A stretch of 13,658 nucleotides of DNA from Acidobacterium sp. (GCA_003152595.1 PMAM01000112.1:17289-30946); one strand, 5' to 3'. Numbered from the stretch's first letter, positions 1 through 6,372 are shown. Notes: generated from the sequence alone by a model not told the origin. Program-made: numbers and translations.

Positions 1-1172
1 AGCGCCAGCCCGCCGAGGATCATCGTGTTGATCGTGCCGCCCAGCATGTTCGCCATCAGCATGCACGCCAGCGCCGAGAGCGGAACCGACAGCATCACGG
101 CCACGGTGGCGCGCGGGCTGCCGAGGAACAGCAGGATCATAATGCCGGTCAGCACCAGACCAATCACCGCCTCGTTCACCAGCTGCTTCAGGGCCAGCTT
201 CACAAACACCGCCTGATCGAAGACCACGGCAGTCTTGAGCTGCGGTGGAATGTCGACGAGCTTCTTGATCGCCTCCTTCATGCCGTCCACGATCGTGATC
301 GTGTTGCTGTTGCCGCCCTGTTTAAGGACCGGAACGTAGACCGAGCGCTGGCCGTCGATGCGGACAATGTTGTACTGCAGAGCGCCGGAATCGACGGCGT
401 GTCCGATATCGGCGACCAGAACAGAGCCATTGCCGACGGACTTCAGCGGCATCTGGTTCATCGCCGCGGCAGACGGAAACTGGCTGTTCGCGTAAATATT
501 GAAGTCTTTGTTGCCGATGCGAACGTCGCCCGCGGGCAGGATCAGATTGGAGCTGTCGACCGCGGTGACCACGTCACTGAGACTGAGATTGCGCGCCTCC
601 ATCTTCAGTGGATCGACGTAGACCTGGATCTGGCGATAGGTCCCCCCGAAGGGCTGCGGAACCGAAGCGCCCGGGACGTTGGAGATCTGGTTGCGGACCT
701 GGAACTGCGCCAGGTCCTTGAGCTGCGTCTCATTCAGCCCCTTACCTTCAAGGGTCACCAGGCACACGGGCTGCGTGGAGGCAGTGAGGCCGAGGACGAC
801 GGGCGGCAGAGTGCCCGGAGGCAGACGCCGGAGATCGGCCATGGCGAGGTTCGACACGTTGCTCAGCGCCGCGTTCGGATCGGTCCCGGGCTTGAAGTAA
901 ATCTTGATCAGGCTCACGCCGGTCAGCGAGCGCGACTCGCTGTGATCGACGTTGGCCGCGAGAGTAAAGAAGCGCTCGAAGGTGTCGGTGATGTCGGCTT
1001 CAATCTGCTCCGGCGGCATGCCGTTGTAGAAGGTGGCGACCACCACCACCGGCATGTCGATTTCCGGGAACAGATCGACGGGCATGCTGTACAGGTTCAC
1101 AATGCCCACAAGCGTGACGATGAGGCACAGCATGAGAATGAAAAATGGATAATTCAGCGCAAACTTTGGCAT
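1..1172 (-). CDS. RND-family efflux pump inner-membrane subunit, N-terminal part (runs off left edge)
   Basis: This is the proton-driven resistance-nodulation-division transporter (AcrB/MdtB-like), the inner-membrane part of a tripartite drug or solute efflux pump. The 390 visible codons start MPKFALNYPFFILMLCLIVT, a first membrane helix at about residues 8-27. The family motif PVDLFPEIDMP follows, then a periplasmic porter domain. Two further helices near residues 333-352 and 360-380 end the visible part. The C-terminal half, including the TM4 proton-relay acidic residues, lies outside the window, so substrate class cannot be set. The ATG at 1172-1170 directly follows the TAA of the adaptor gene with no spacer. 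A GGAGG (1183-1187, leftward) lies 10 nt upstream, inside the adaptor gene, so the two genes are almost certainly co-transcribed and translationally coupled. The frame is open to the edge with no sign of decay. Family assignment is secure; HAE-1 versus another RND subclass is inference. Confidence 0.93.
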   Translation of the reverse strand, partial: MPKFALNYPFFILMLCLIVTLVGIVNLYSMPVDLFPEIDMPVVVVATFYNGMPPEQIEADITDTFERFFTLAANVDHSESRSLTGVSLIKIYFKPGTDPNAALSNVSNLAMADLRRLPPGTLPPVVLGLTASTQPVCLVTLEGKGLNETQLKDLAQFQVRNQISNVPGASVPQPFGGTYRQIQVYVDPLKMEARNLSLSDVVTAVDSSNLILPAGDVRIGNKDFNIYANSQFPSAAAMNQMPLKSVGNGSVLVADIGHAVDSGALQYNIVRIDGQRSVYVPVLKQGGNSNTITIVDGMKEAIKKLVDIPPQLKTAVVFDQAVFVKLALKQLVNEAVIGLVLTGIMILLFLGSPRATVAVMLSVPLSALACMLMANMLGGTINTMILGGLA

Positions 1173-2462
1173 TTACTGCTGGCCTCCGCTCGTGGAGGTG
1201 GCGTCGCCGTTCATGTCGATCATGCCGCCCGTCTGCGGTGCGGTCTCCGAGGCAGGGCTCTTCTCGACCACGGGTGTGACGGCTTCGCCTTGGTCGTACT
1301 TGGCCTGGGCGGCGAGGATGACCCGATCGCCAGGATTGACCCCGCTCTGGATTTCAGCCAGCTGGCTGCCGCGGATCCCGACCTGCACGTTCCGAATCTC
1401 CACGTGGTTGCTGGCATCGAGCACGTACAACTGCTGCTGATCGCCATGCAGAATGATCGCTCCCACGGGAACGGTGAGCACCTGGTCGGCATGGTTCAGC
1501 CGCATCAGCGCATTGGCGTACATGCCGGAGTCGATCGCAAGACCAGGGTTGTCGACGTCGACTTCGGTTTCCATCGTGCGGGTTTCGAAATTCAGCTCCC
1601 GCGTGAAGCGCACGATCTTGCCGGTGAAAGAACGATTGAGCGCATCGACGCGCACTTTAACCGGATCGCCGATATGCACGTAGCGGACGTAGGATTCCGG
1701 CACCGGCAGCCGCAACCGCATGACGTTGGCCTCGGCCAGCTTCACGATGGGCAAGTCCTGATCGTTCGAGCTCACGCCGGCCTGGATGAGCGCGCCCGTG
1801 TCGGCGTAGCGCCAGACGATGACGCCATCCAGCGGCGCGGCCACGTTGGTATAGTCCTCGATGGCGCTCACCCGCGCGTTGTCGGCGCGCGACACCTCCA
1901 TCCCCTTCTGCGCCGCCGCCAGGGCGGCCTTGGCAGCATCGACCTCCGACCCCGAGGAAAGATCCCTGGCCTGCGCGTCGTCCAGTTCCTGCTGCGCCAC
2001 CAGGCCCGGCTGCGCCTTCGACGTGTCGAGCAGCCGCTGGTAGTCGGCGTGCAGAGCGGAATGAGTCGATTCGGCGCGTCGGACTTCATGCTGCGCACGA
2101 ACAATCTCGTCGCTGCTGCGTGCGACTTCAGAAACGGTGCCCTGCAGTTGCGCCTTCAGCTCCGGAACTTCCAGCACAGCGATGCTCTGCCCCTGGCGCA
2201 CGCGGTCCCCGATGTCGACATAAATATGCCGGATGAAACCGGAAACCTTGGGATGGACGTCAACCACCTGGTAGGGCTGAAATTGTCCGGCCAGGGTAAG
2301 CACCTGCGCCATATCGCCGCGCTGGACCAGAGCGACTTCTGCCGCGGGTGGACCGGGGGCGGCTTCCACGGTCGCAGTGCGATGATGGCCACGCCATGCA
2401 AGAACGCAGATTGCAGCAGCAAGAATGACGGCAGAAAAGACGATCCAAAGACGCTTGCGCAT
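1173..2462 (-). CDS. RND efflux periplasmic adaptor (membrane fusion protein, HlyD/AcrA type)
   Basis: This is the periplasmic adaptor linking the inner-membrane RND pump encoded just downstream to an outer-membrane channel. Its 429 residues are within the usual 370-430 range. It begins with a positively charged start (MRKR) and one hydrophobic segment at about residues 5-24, acting as an uncleaved anchor or signal. Visible domains in order are a first lipoyl half-motif (VDVHPKVSGFI followed by VDIGDRVRQGQ), an Ala/Glu/Arg-rich alpha-hairpin, the second lipoyl half (APLDGVIV), and then beta-barrel and membrane-proximal domains. The C-terminal tail is Ser/Thr/Gly-rich and probably disordered. 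No lipobox Cys is seen. A purine-rich AGGAAGG (2476-2482, leftward) precedes the ATG by 13 nt, somewhat long. No TolC-like gene or regulator is adjacent inside the window. The opposite strand carries a 690-codon open frame that I regard as a shadow. Confidence 0.95.
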   Translation of the reverse strand: MRKRLWIVFSAVILAAAICVLAWRGHHRTATVEAAPGPPAAEVALVQRGDMAQVLTLAGQFQPYQVVDVHPKVSGFIRHIYVDIGDRVRQGQSIAVLEVPELKAQLQGTVSEVARSSDEIVRAQHEVRRAESTHSALHADYQRLLDTSKAQPGLVAQQELDDAQARDLSSGSEVDAAKAALAAAQKGMEVSRADNARVSAIEDYTNVAAPLDGVIVWRYADTGALIQAGVSSNDQDLPIVKLAEANVMRLRLPVPESYVRYVHIGDPVKVRVDALNRSFTGKIVRFTRELNFETRTMETEVDVDNPGLAIDSGMYANALMRLNHADQVLTVPVGAIILHGDQQQLYVLDASNHVEIRNVQVGIRGSQLAEIQSGVNPGDRVILAAQAKYDQGEAVTPVVEKSPASETAPQTGGMIDMNGDATSTSGGQQ

Positions 2463-2591
2463 ATCGGGTGAGACACCTTCCTGAGAATGGGCCCAGGGAC
2501 GAACCTTTTTGACCGGAATGGGGAGCGGTCGACATCTCCATCGCGCAGATTTGCGGCGACGGAGTACGGCTAACGCGGAATCGACAAGAGA

Positions 2592-2993
2592 TTAGCGAAA
2601 ACGGGGAGGAGGCCGGATGAATTTTGCCGCATAGGGTGCCCAGGCTGGCACGGTACGGCGACCGGCCGGAAGCAGCAACGACGAGCCGAATGCCGGGACG
2701 ATCCGGGGATGCTTGAGCAGCAGAACCGAGAAAACGAAAGCGGCGAGAAAAGCCACGGCGGGCAAGCCGGAAGCAGGCCGCAGATCGACAGTAGCTACAG
2801 CGCGGCGTTCGTTGCCCGTCAGCAGCTTGGCTGCCGGCATCGGATGCGCGCCAGGCCGCGGAGGATCGTACAGCGACAGCTTGTACCGAAGTCCCCAGGC
2901 AAAGACACACAGCCCCAGGCATGCCAGGCCAATGGCGAAAGCGCGCAAAACTCGTCGTGAGCTTTTCAATCGGGTAGGCTGTGGGATCGTCAC
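2592..2993 (-). CDS. Small hypothetical membrane protein
   Basis: I do not recognise a named family. The 133-residue product has a basic N-terminus and a hydrophobic segment at about residues 18-34. Then comes a polar stretch containing YKLSLYDPPRPG and AKLLTGNERRA, a second hydrophobic segment at about residues 76-96, and a basic Pro/Arg-rich tail. A two-helix inner-membrane protein is the simplest reading. The start is GTG. No Shine-Dalgarno is visible, but AT-rich hexamers sit directly in front of it, so it could be leaderless or begin slightly downstream. It lies 129 bp upstream of the efflux adaptor on the same strand and may share its transcript, though the gap is large enough for a separate promoter. 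Overlapping open frames on both strands are less protein-like. The YKLSLYDPP element resembles small proteins I recall from Terriglobia genomes, but this is memory, not a search. Confidence 0.6.
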   Translation of the reverse strand: MTIPQPTRLKSSRRVLRAFAIGLACLGLCVFAWGLRYKLSLYDPPRPGAHPMPAAKLLTGNERRAVATVDLRPASGLPAVAFLAAFVFSVLLLKHPRIVPAFGSSLLLPAGRRTVPAWAPYAAKFIRPPPRFR

Positions 2994-2996
2994 TGC

Positions 2997-3004
2997 TCTA
3001 TAAA
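2997..3004 (-). promoter_or_regulatory. Possible -10 element of the small membrane protein gene
   Basis: Read leftward, the bases give TTTATAGA. Either TTTATA (3004-2999) or TATAGA (3002-2997) resembles a -10 box. TTTATA ends 5 nt before the GTG start at 2993, which would place transcription initiation at or next to the start codon. No -35 is evident. The site lies in the 102-bp spacer shared with the divergent lpxD gene. Weak call. Confidence 0.3.
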
Positions 3005-3083
3005 CGATGATGCCACAAGAGTTGGACGTTCTCCAAGCCCGACGGGTTAGCCGCTATACCAAAATACCGCCCGGACGGCCATT

Positions 3084-3089
3084 TACAAT
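3084..3089 (+). promoter_or_regulatory. Candidate -10 box (TACAAT) for a leaderless lpxD transcript
   Basis: TACAAT matches the bacterial -10 consensus at 5 of 6 positions and ends exactly 6 bp before the lpxD ATG at 3096. Initiation 7 bp downstream of the hexamer would begin on the A of the start codon. No Shine-Dalgarno is present before this ATG, and no convincing -35 lies 16-18 bp upstream (that region reads aaaata). The combination is the expected signature of a leaderless mRNA. The sequence match is seen directly; promoter activity is inference. Confidence 0.45.
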
Positions 3090-3095
3090 CTCCGC

Positions 3096-4100
3096 ATGCA
3101 AGTGGGCGAATTGGCGCGTGTGCTCGAAGCCGAACTGCACGGCGCGCCCGATGTCGAAATCACGGGCGTAGCGGGAATCGAAGAAGCCGAGCCCGGACAA
3201 ATCACCTTTGTCGCGAATCCGAAGTACACCGTCCTGGCGAAAACCACGCGGGCCAGCGCGATCCTCGTTACCCCGGATTTCCCTGAGGTGCCCGCAGTCA
3301 CCCTCCGCCTCAAAAACCCCTACCTGGCGTTTGCGCGCGCCGTCGATATCTTCTATCAGCCCCCCCCCTGGCCGGAGGGCATTCACCCCACAGCCGTGCT
3401 CCATGCAACGGCGAAGCTCGGGAAACGCGCACGCATCGGGGCCTATGCGGTGCTCGGGGAGAATGTCATCATCGGCGACGACGCCACCATCCTGCCGCAT
3501 GTCGTGATCTACCCAGGGGTTCGCATCGGTGATCGTTTCTTTGCCCACGCCCATGCCGTGGTGCGCGAAAACTGCCGCCTCGGCAGCGATGTCGTCCTCC
3601 AGAACGGCGTCGTGGTGGGCTCCGACGGCTTCGGTTTCGCCAAAGACGAGCACGGGCAGTGGCACAAAATTCCCCAGTCGGGACCCACCATCCTCGGCGA
3701 TCGCGTGGAAGTCCAGGCCAATGCCTGCATCGACCGCGCCAGTGTGGGCGCAACCCGCATCGGCGATGGCGTCAAAGTCGATAATCTCGTCCAGGTCGGC
3801 CACGGCTCGTCCGTGGACGAAAATACCCTCCTCTGCGCGCAGGTGGGCCTCGCCGGCTCGACCCATGTGGGCAAAAATGTGATCCTCGCCGGCCAGGTCG
3901 GCGTTGCCGGGCACTGCAAAATCGGCGACAACGTCATCGCTATCGCCCAGGCAGGCCTGCACGGCGACATTCCTCCCGGATCGATGCTCGCCGGCTCGCC
4001 AGCCTTCGACCACAAGCAGTGGCTCCGCGCCACGGCGCTCTTCGCGCGGTTACCGGAGTTGCTCCGACAATTCCAGCGCAAACCGAAGCGCGAAGAGTAA
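3096..4100 (+). CDS. lpxD: UDP-3-O-(3-hydroxyacyl)glucosamine N-acyltransferase LpxD
   Basis: This enzyme transfers a 3-hydroxyacyl chain from acyl carrier protein to the 2-amino group of UDP-3-O-acylglucosamine, the third step of lipid A synthesis, in the cytoplasm. Its 334 residues are close to the E. coli length of 341. The N-terminal uridine-binding domain (about 1-95) contains EEAEPGQITFVANPKY. It is followed by a left-handed beta-helix of hexapeptide repeats (about 97-295, e.g. IGAYAVLGENVIIGDDATI). The family SDGFGFA element is at 176-182, and VQVGH places the likely catalytic His at 236. A short C-terminal helical tail ends in basic residues. The product implies a lipopolysaccharide-type outer membrane. 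The gene is not beside lpxA, lpxB or fabZ here. A run of nine C (3360-3368) encodes part of a Pro-rich linker. No Shine-Dalgarno is seen; the start was chosen because it gives the canonical N-terminus and sits behind a -10-like box. Confidence 0.97.
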   Translation: MQVGELARVLEAELHGAPDVEITGVAGIEEAEPGQITFVANPKYTVLAKTTRASAILVTPDFPEVPAVTLRLKNPYLAFARAVDIFYQPPPWPEGIHPTAVLHATAKLGKRARIGAYAVLGENVIIGDDATILPHVVIYPGVRIGDRFFAHAHAVVRENCRLGSDVVLQNGVVVGSDGFGFAKDEHGQWHKIPQSGPTILGDRVEVQANACIDRASVGATRIGDGVKVDNLVQVGHGSSVDENTLLCAQVGLAGSTHVGKNVILAGQVGVAGHCKIGDNVIAIAQAGLHGDIPPGSMLAGSPAFDHKQWLRATALFARLPELLRQFQRKPKREE

Positions 4101-4175
4101 AGTAAAGCGAACGCATCCAAATTATCTCGCGGCTAAAACAGCGCCGCCGCCGTCTACTGCATCAAAACAGGACTT

Positions 4176-4976
4176 ATGCCCACGAACGACCAGGAATCCT
4201 CGCTGTCGCTGGTGCAACCCTCCACCGCGCCTATTCGTGTGCTGCTGCTGGACGACCATCCCGACAATCTCCTGCTGCGGTCGACGATCCTGCGTAAATA
4301 CGGCTACGTGACCCAGACGGCCAGCACCGTGGAGGAAGCCGAGTCGCTGCTGGACGAGATCGACATCGCGGTCCTCGATTACCACCTCGGCGCTGGAAAA
4401 TTTGGCACCGATGTCGCGGGGCGTTTACGCGAGCTGCATCCGCAGGTGCCCATCATCATCCTGTCTGCCACGCTGGAGCGCCGCTTTGGCGGCGTCGAGG
4501 ATATGCACCTGCTCAAGGGCTACAGCTCCATCGACGACCTGGTCACGGCACTGCGGTCATTTGAGGCCAAGCGGCGCGGCAAGCCCGTCGTGGTCGACGC
4601 GCGCGACTTTTTCTACTCCCGCATCAACATGGCCATGGGCGACGACGTGGTGCTGGAAATCCTCGACGGCGAAGGAACCTGGCAGTACGTGAACGAAACC
4701 TGCGCGCGCGTGCTGGAAAAACCGCGCGACTGGTTCCCCGGCCGCAACATGTTCGAGGAGATGCCGGAGTTGGCCGTCGACTGGGCCGACATTCTCAGCA
4801 CCGTCGCCGAAACCCGCGAGACCTACATCGACCGTACCTTCCGCGGCGTGCTCAACCTGCCCAGCAAGGGCGACCGCTGGGTCTGGAACGTGCTCGCCTT
4901 CCCCATCACCCTGCACACGCGCGAGACCGGCGTCGTGCTCACGGCGCGGGCGCTCGAACGCAAGTCGGTCCTGTAG
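4176..4976 (+). CDS. Response-regulator receiver protein with C-terminal PAS-like domain (no recognisable output domain)
   Basis: This 266-residue protein has a CheY-like receiver at about residues 20-130. The acidic pair is D26/D27, the phospho-acceptor is D68 in VLDYH, S97 is in ILSAT, and the switch Lys is K114 in LLKGYS. In most receivers a Pro follows that Lys; here it is Gly. A second domain at about 150-262 reads like a PAS fold (VLEILDGEGTWQYVNETCARV, then GDRWVWNVLAFPITL). There is no HTH, GGDEF, EAL, HATPase or phosphatase domain, so output is probably by protein-protein contact or ligand sensing. No cognate histidine kinase is adjacent. The gene lies 75 bp after lpxD on the same strand and might share its transcript. 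AGGA (4169-4172) is only 3 nt before the ATG, a tight spacing. Receiver call is firm; the PAS call is moderate. Confidence 0.88.
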   Translation: MPTNDQESSLSLVQPSTAPIRVLLLDDHPDNLLLRSTILRKYGYVTQTASTVEEAESLLDEIDIAVLDYHLGAGKFGTDVAGRLRELHPQVPIIILSATLERRFGGVEDMHLLKGYSSIDDLVTALRSFEAKRRGKPVVVDARDFFYSRINMAMGDDVVLEILDGEGTWQYVNETCARVLEKPRDWFPGRNMFEEMPELAVDWADILSTVAETRETYIDRTFRGVLNLPSKGDRWVWNVLAFPITLHTRETGVVLTARALERKSVL

Positions 4977-5045
4977 CCAAACACTCTGCGATCCTTCCCG
5001 AGCAAGCGCTGATCGAAGAAAGCTGTGCCCGGCGCCGTGTTCTGT

Positions 5046-5080
5046 ATTCCCCATTCCCTATTCCCTAATCCCTGCACTCC
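5046..5080. repeat. Degenerate 7-bp tandem repeat (ATTCCCT units) at a convergent gene junction
   Basis: Five consecutive heptamers read ATTCCCC, ATTCCCT, ATTCCCT, AATCCCT and GCACTCC. The array lies between the end of the REC-PAS gene (4976) and the stop codon of the leftward VOC gene (5082-5084), which it touches. A similar array occurs at 12923-12950 in the same arrangement. Function is unknown; it could affect mRNA 3' ends, be a protein-binding site, or be a replication-slippage product. Confidence 0.75.
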
Positions 5081-5081
5081 C

Positions 5082-5447
5082 TCACCGGCTCGAAAGCACA
5101 AACATATTGCCGTCCGGGTCCCTGAACACAGCCGACGTGCCCCAGTGTTCCTTCTTCGGTTCCTGCGCGAACACAGCGCCCTTCTTCTTCATCGCGTCGG
5201 CAGTCGCGAAAACGTCATCGCACCAAAACGAGATCGACTGGAACTGCCCGATGCGGCTCTCGTGCCCTTCCGGAGTAAAAAGCGAGATGCCCGTGTCGGC
5301 GCCGGGGACCTTCAGCTCGATCCAGCGCTGCTTTTCGTTGAACGGCTGGTCCGTCGCGACCTTCATCCCCACCGCCTCGGTCCAGAACTTCAAAGCGCGA
5401 TCCTGATCGGTGACCGGAACGCCAACGAATTTGATGCCTTTGATCAT
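5082..5447 (-). CDS. VOC (glyoxalase/bleomycin-resistance fold) family protein
   Basis: This 121-residue cytosolic protein has one vicinal-oxygen-chelate unit of two beta-alpha-beta-beta-beta modules. Recognisable elements are FVGVPVTDQDRALKFW at the start, RWIELKVPG, SLFTPEGHE, ISFWCDDV and the terminal FRDPDGNMFVL. In metal-dependent VOC enzymes the last element usually carries a metal-binding Glu (DPDGNxxEL). Here that place is V117, and no His is at the usual first-strand ligand position. It may therefore be a binding or resistance protein, or use other ligands; the substrate cannot be named. The start is well supported by GAGGAG (5458-5463, leftward) 10 nt before the ATG. It stands alone on its strand, convergent with the REC-PAS gene and divergent from the winged-helix gene. 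Family call is firm. Confidence 0.88.
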   Translation of the reverse strand: MIKGIKFVGVPVTDQDRALKFWTEAVGMKVATDQPFNEKQRWIELKVPGADTGISLFTPEGHESRIGQFQSISFWCDDVFATADAMKKKGAVFAQEPKKEHWGTSAVFRDPDGNMFVLSSR

Positions 5448-5473
5448 GCGGGTTTCTCTCCTCTGATTTCCGG

Positions 5474-5502
5474 AGCATAGCGAGCCCGCGCAACCGGCGC
5501 AA
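5474..5502 (-). promoter_or_regulatory. Possible sigma-70-type promoter of the VOC gene
   Basis: Read leftward, TTGCGC (5502-5497) and TATGCT (5479-5474) are separated by 17 bp. They match TTGACA at 3 of 6 and TATAAT at 4 of 6 positions, with the ideal spacer, about 27 bp before the VOC start codon. Such partial matches arise by chance in GC-rich DNA, so this is tentative. Confidence 0.3.
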
Positions 5503-5513
5503 TCATCCAGGGA

Positions 5514-5537
5514 TTGCTATAGTATCGGTTGGTATAG
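5514..5537 (+). promoter_or_regulatory. Pair of 9-bp direct repeats, candidate operator/promoter of the winged-helix gene
   Basis: TTGCTATAG (5514-5522) and TTGGTATAG (5529-5537) differ at one base and are offset by 15 bp. The second copy ends 3 bp before the ATG at 5541. The first copy includes TATAGT (5518-5523), a good -10-like hexamer. Autoregulation by the encoded winged-helix protein is a natural hypothesis but is inference only. Confidence 0.4.
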
Positions 5538-5540
5538 GCC

Positions 5541-5849
5541 ATGGCGACGGTGGACGATTACGTCATTGATGTGCTGATGCGCGACCTGGTCGGGCACGAT
5601 CGCCGGCCCGTCAGCTTCCTGGTCTATCTGTGGCTGGGCGCCGCCCAGGCGCGCGCCGGCGCAGAAGTCCGGATCAGCTTCCAGGAAATGGCCGAGTCCA
5701 TCGGCGTCTCGAAGAGCGCGGCCCAGGCAGCCGTCCGCTGGCTCGTGCGACGGAAGCTGCTGCACGCGACGAAGGCCAACGCAACGGCAGTTCCCAGCTA
5801 CAAAGTCATGACCCCCTGGAAGGACGGCGCCCGCCGCGGACGCGGATGA
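5541..5849 (+). CDS. Small winged-helix DNA-binding protein (probable regulator)
   Basis: This 102-residue protein is essentially one winged helix-turn-helix domain. An N-terminal helical region is followed by SFQEMAESIG (46-55), then the likely recognition helix SKSAAQAAVRWLVRRK (58-73). A wing and strand follow to about residue 91, and the tail is basic and Arg/Gly-rich (DGARRGRG). The arrangement resembles the GntR-like and replication-initiator class of winged helices. No ligand-binding domain is present. It has no clear Shine-Dalgarno; two TTGSTATAG repeats lie immediately upstream. Its TGA stop overlaps an ATG (5846-5849) in the frame of the following lipoprotein gene, so the two are probably co-translated. 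DNA binding is a family-level inference and target genes are unknown. Confidence 0.8.
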   Translation: MATVDDYVIDVLMRDLVGHDRRPVSFLVYLWLGAAQARAGAEVRISFQEMAESIGVSKSAAQAAVRWLVRRKLLHATKANATAVPSYKVMTPWKDGARRGRG

Positions 5850-5863
5850 TAGTCTGGCGGCGG

Positions 5864-6238
5864 ATGAAACAAGTACAGCGTTGGCGGACGATCGTGTGCG
5901 GAGCAGCGCTGGCTCTTGGCGCCCTCCTCAGCGGCTGCCAGTCGCCATGGATCGCGTGCACGATCGTGAATCACCAGGCCACGCCCGTTTCCCTCGTCCA
6001 GGTGTCCTACCCCGGAGGCTCGTTCGGCGTGCAGACGATTGCGCCGGGTGGAAGCTTTCGCTATCGTTTCCACGCGCTGGGCACAGACACGACGAGCATC
6101 GACTTCACCGATGCAGCGCATAACAGCCACACCGTGAAGGGACCGGAGCTGCAACTGGGGCAGGCAGGCACGCTGGCGATCGAGATTCAGCCCGACAACC
6201 GTGCGACCTGGACGCCGGCTCTGAAGAAAGTCCGCTGA
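5864..6238 (+). CDS. Predicted lipoprotein of unknown function
   Basis: From this start the product is 124 residues. It has a basic n-region (MKQVQRWR), a hydrophobic h-region and a lipobox LSGC with Cys at 25, followed by QSPW. This is a canonical type II signal peptide for a lipid-anchored envelope protein. The mature part of about 100 residues is rich in beta-strand-forming residues (VSLVQVSYPGGSFGVQTIAPGG, then SIDFTDAAHNSHTVKGPELQ). I recognise no named domain. An in-frame ATG at 5846 overlaps the stop of the winged-helix gene as ATGA and would add six residues (MIVWRR). It favours translational coupling but makes a longer signal peptide, and I cannot decide between the two. The much longer open frame that begins upstream in the same frame (5630) is only an overlap with the regulator gene. 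Confidence 0.8.
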   Translation: MKQVQRWRTIVCGAALALGALLSGCQSPWIACTIVNHQATPVSLVQVSYPGGSFGVQTIAPGGSFRYRFHALGTDTTSIDFTDAAHNSHTVKGPELQLGQAGTLAIEIQPDNRATWTPALKKVR

Positions 6239-6359
6239 ACACGCCTGCCCGTTGAGCCCGGCAGAGAAACAGCGCTTTCCTGCGGCAACCGGCCCATAGC
6301 CTGCCGTTCCTCTTTCTGGCAAACTAGACAGATTGTCCCAACGGTAGCTTTGTTCTCCC

Positions 6360-6364
6360 GGAGG
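6360..6364 (+). promoter_or_regulatory. Shine-Dalgarno (GGAGG) fixing the GTG start of the ABC ATPase
   Basis: GGAGG lies 8 nt before GTG at 6373. It decides for that GTG, which also yields the expected ABC ATPase N-terminus (IRVENLTKTFG). Confidence 0.75.
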
Positions 6365-6372
6365 CCCAGGTC

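Noticed and set aside
399..2471. 690-codon open frame on the + strand across the RND and adaptor genes
   Set aside because: It lies opposite two well-conserved genes in perfect operon arrangement. Its His/Arg/Asp/Val-rich composition is typical of a complement of GC-rich codons and shows no domain.
3054..4013. 319-codon open frame on the - strand opposite lpxD
   Set aside because: Shadow of lpxD; the composition mirrors the opposite strand and there is no start signal or recognisable fold.
5027..5042. GC-rich palindrome (CGGCGCCG) after the REC-PAS gene as an intrinsic terminator
   Set aside because: It has no loop and no following T-run.
5046..5080. CRISPR-like or VNTR array
   Set aside because: Units are 7 bp and contiguous, without spacers, so it is not a CRISPR. 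Whether copy number varies cannot be seen from one sequence.
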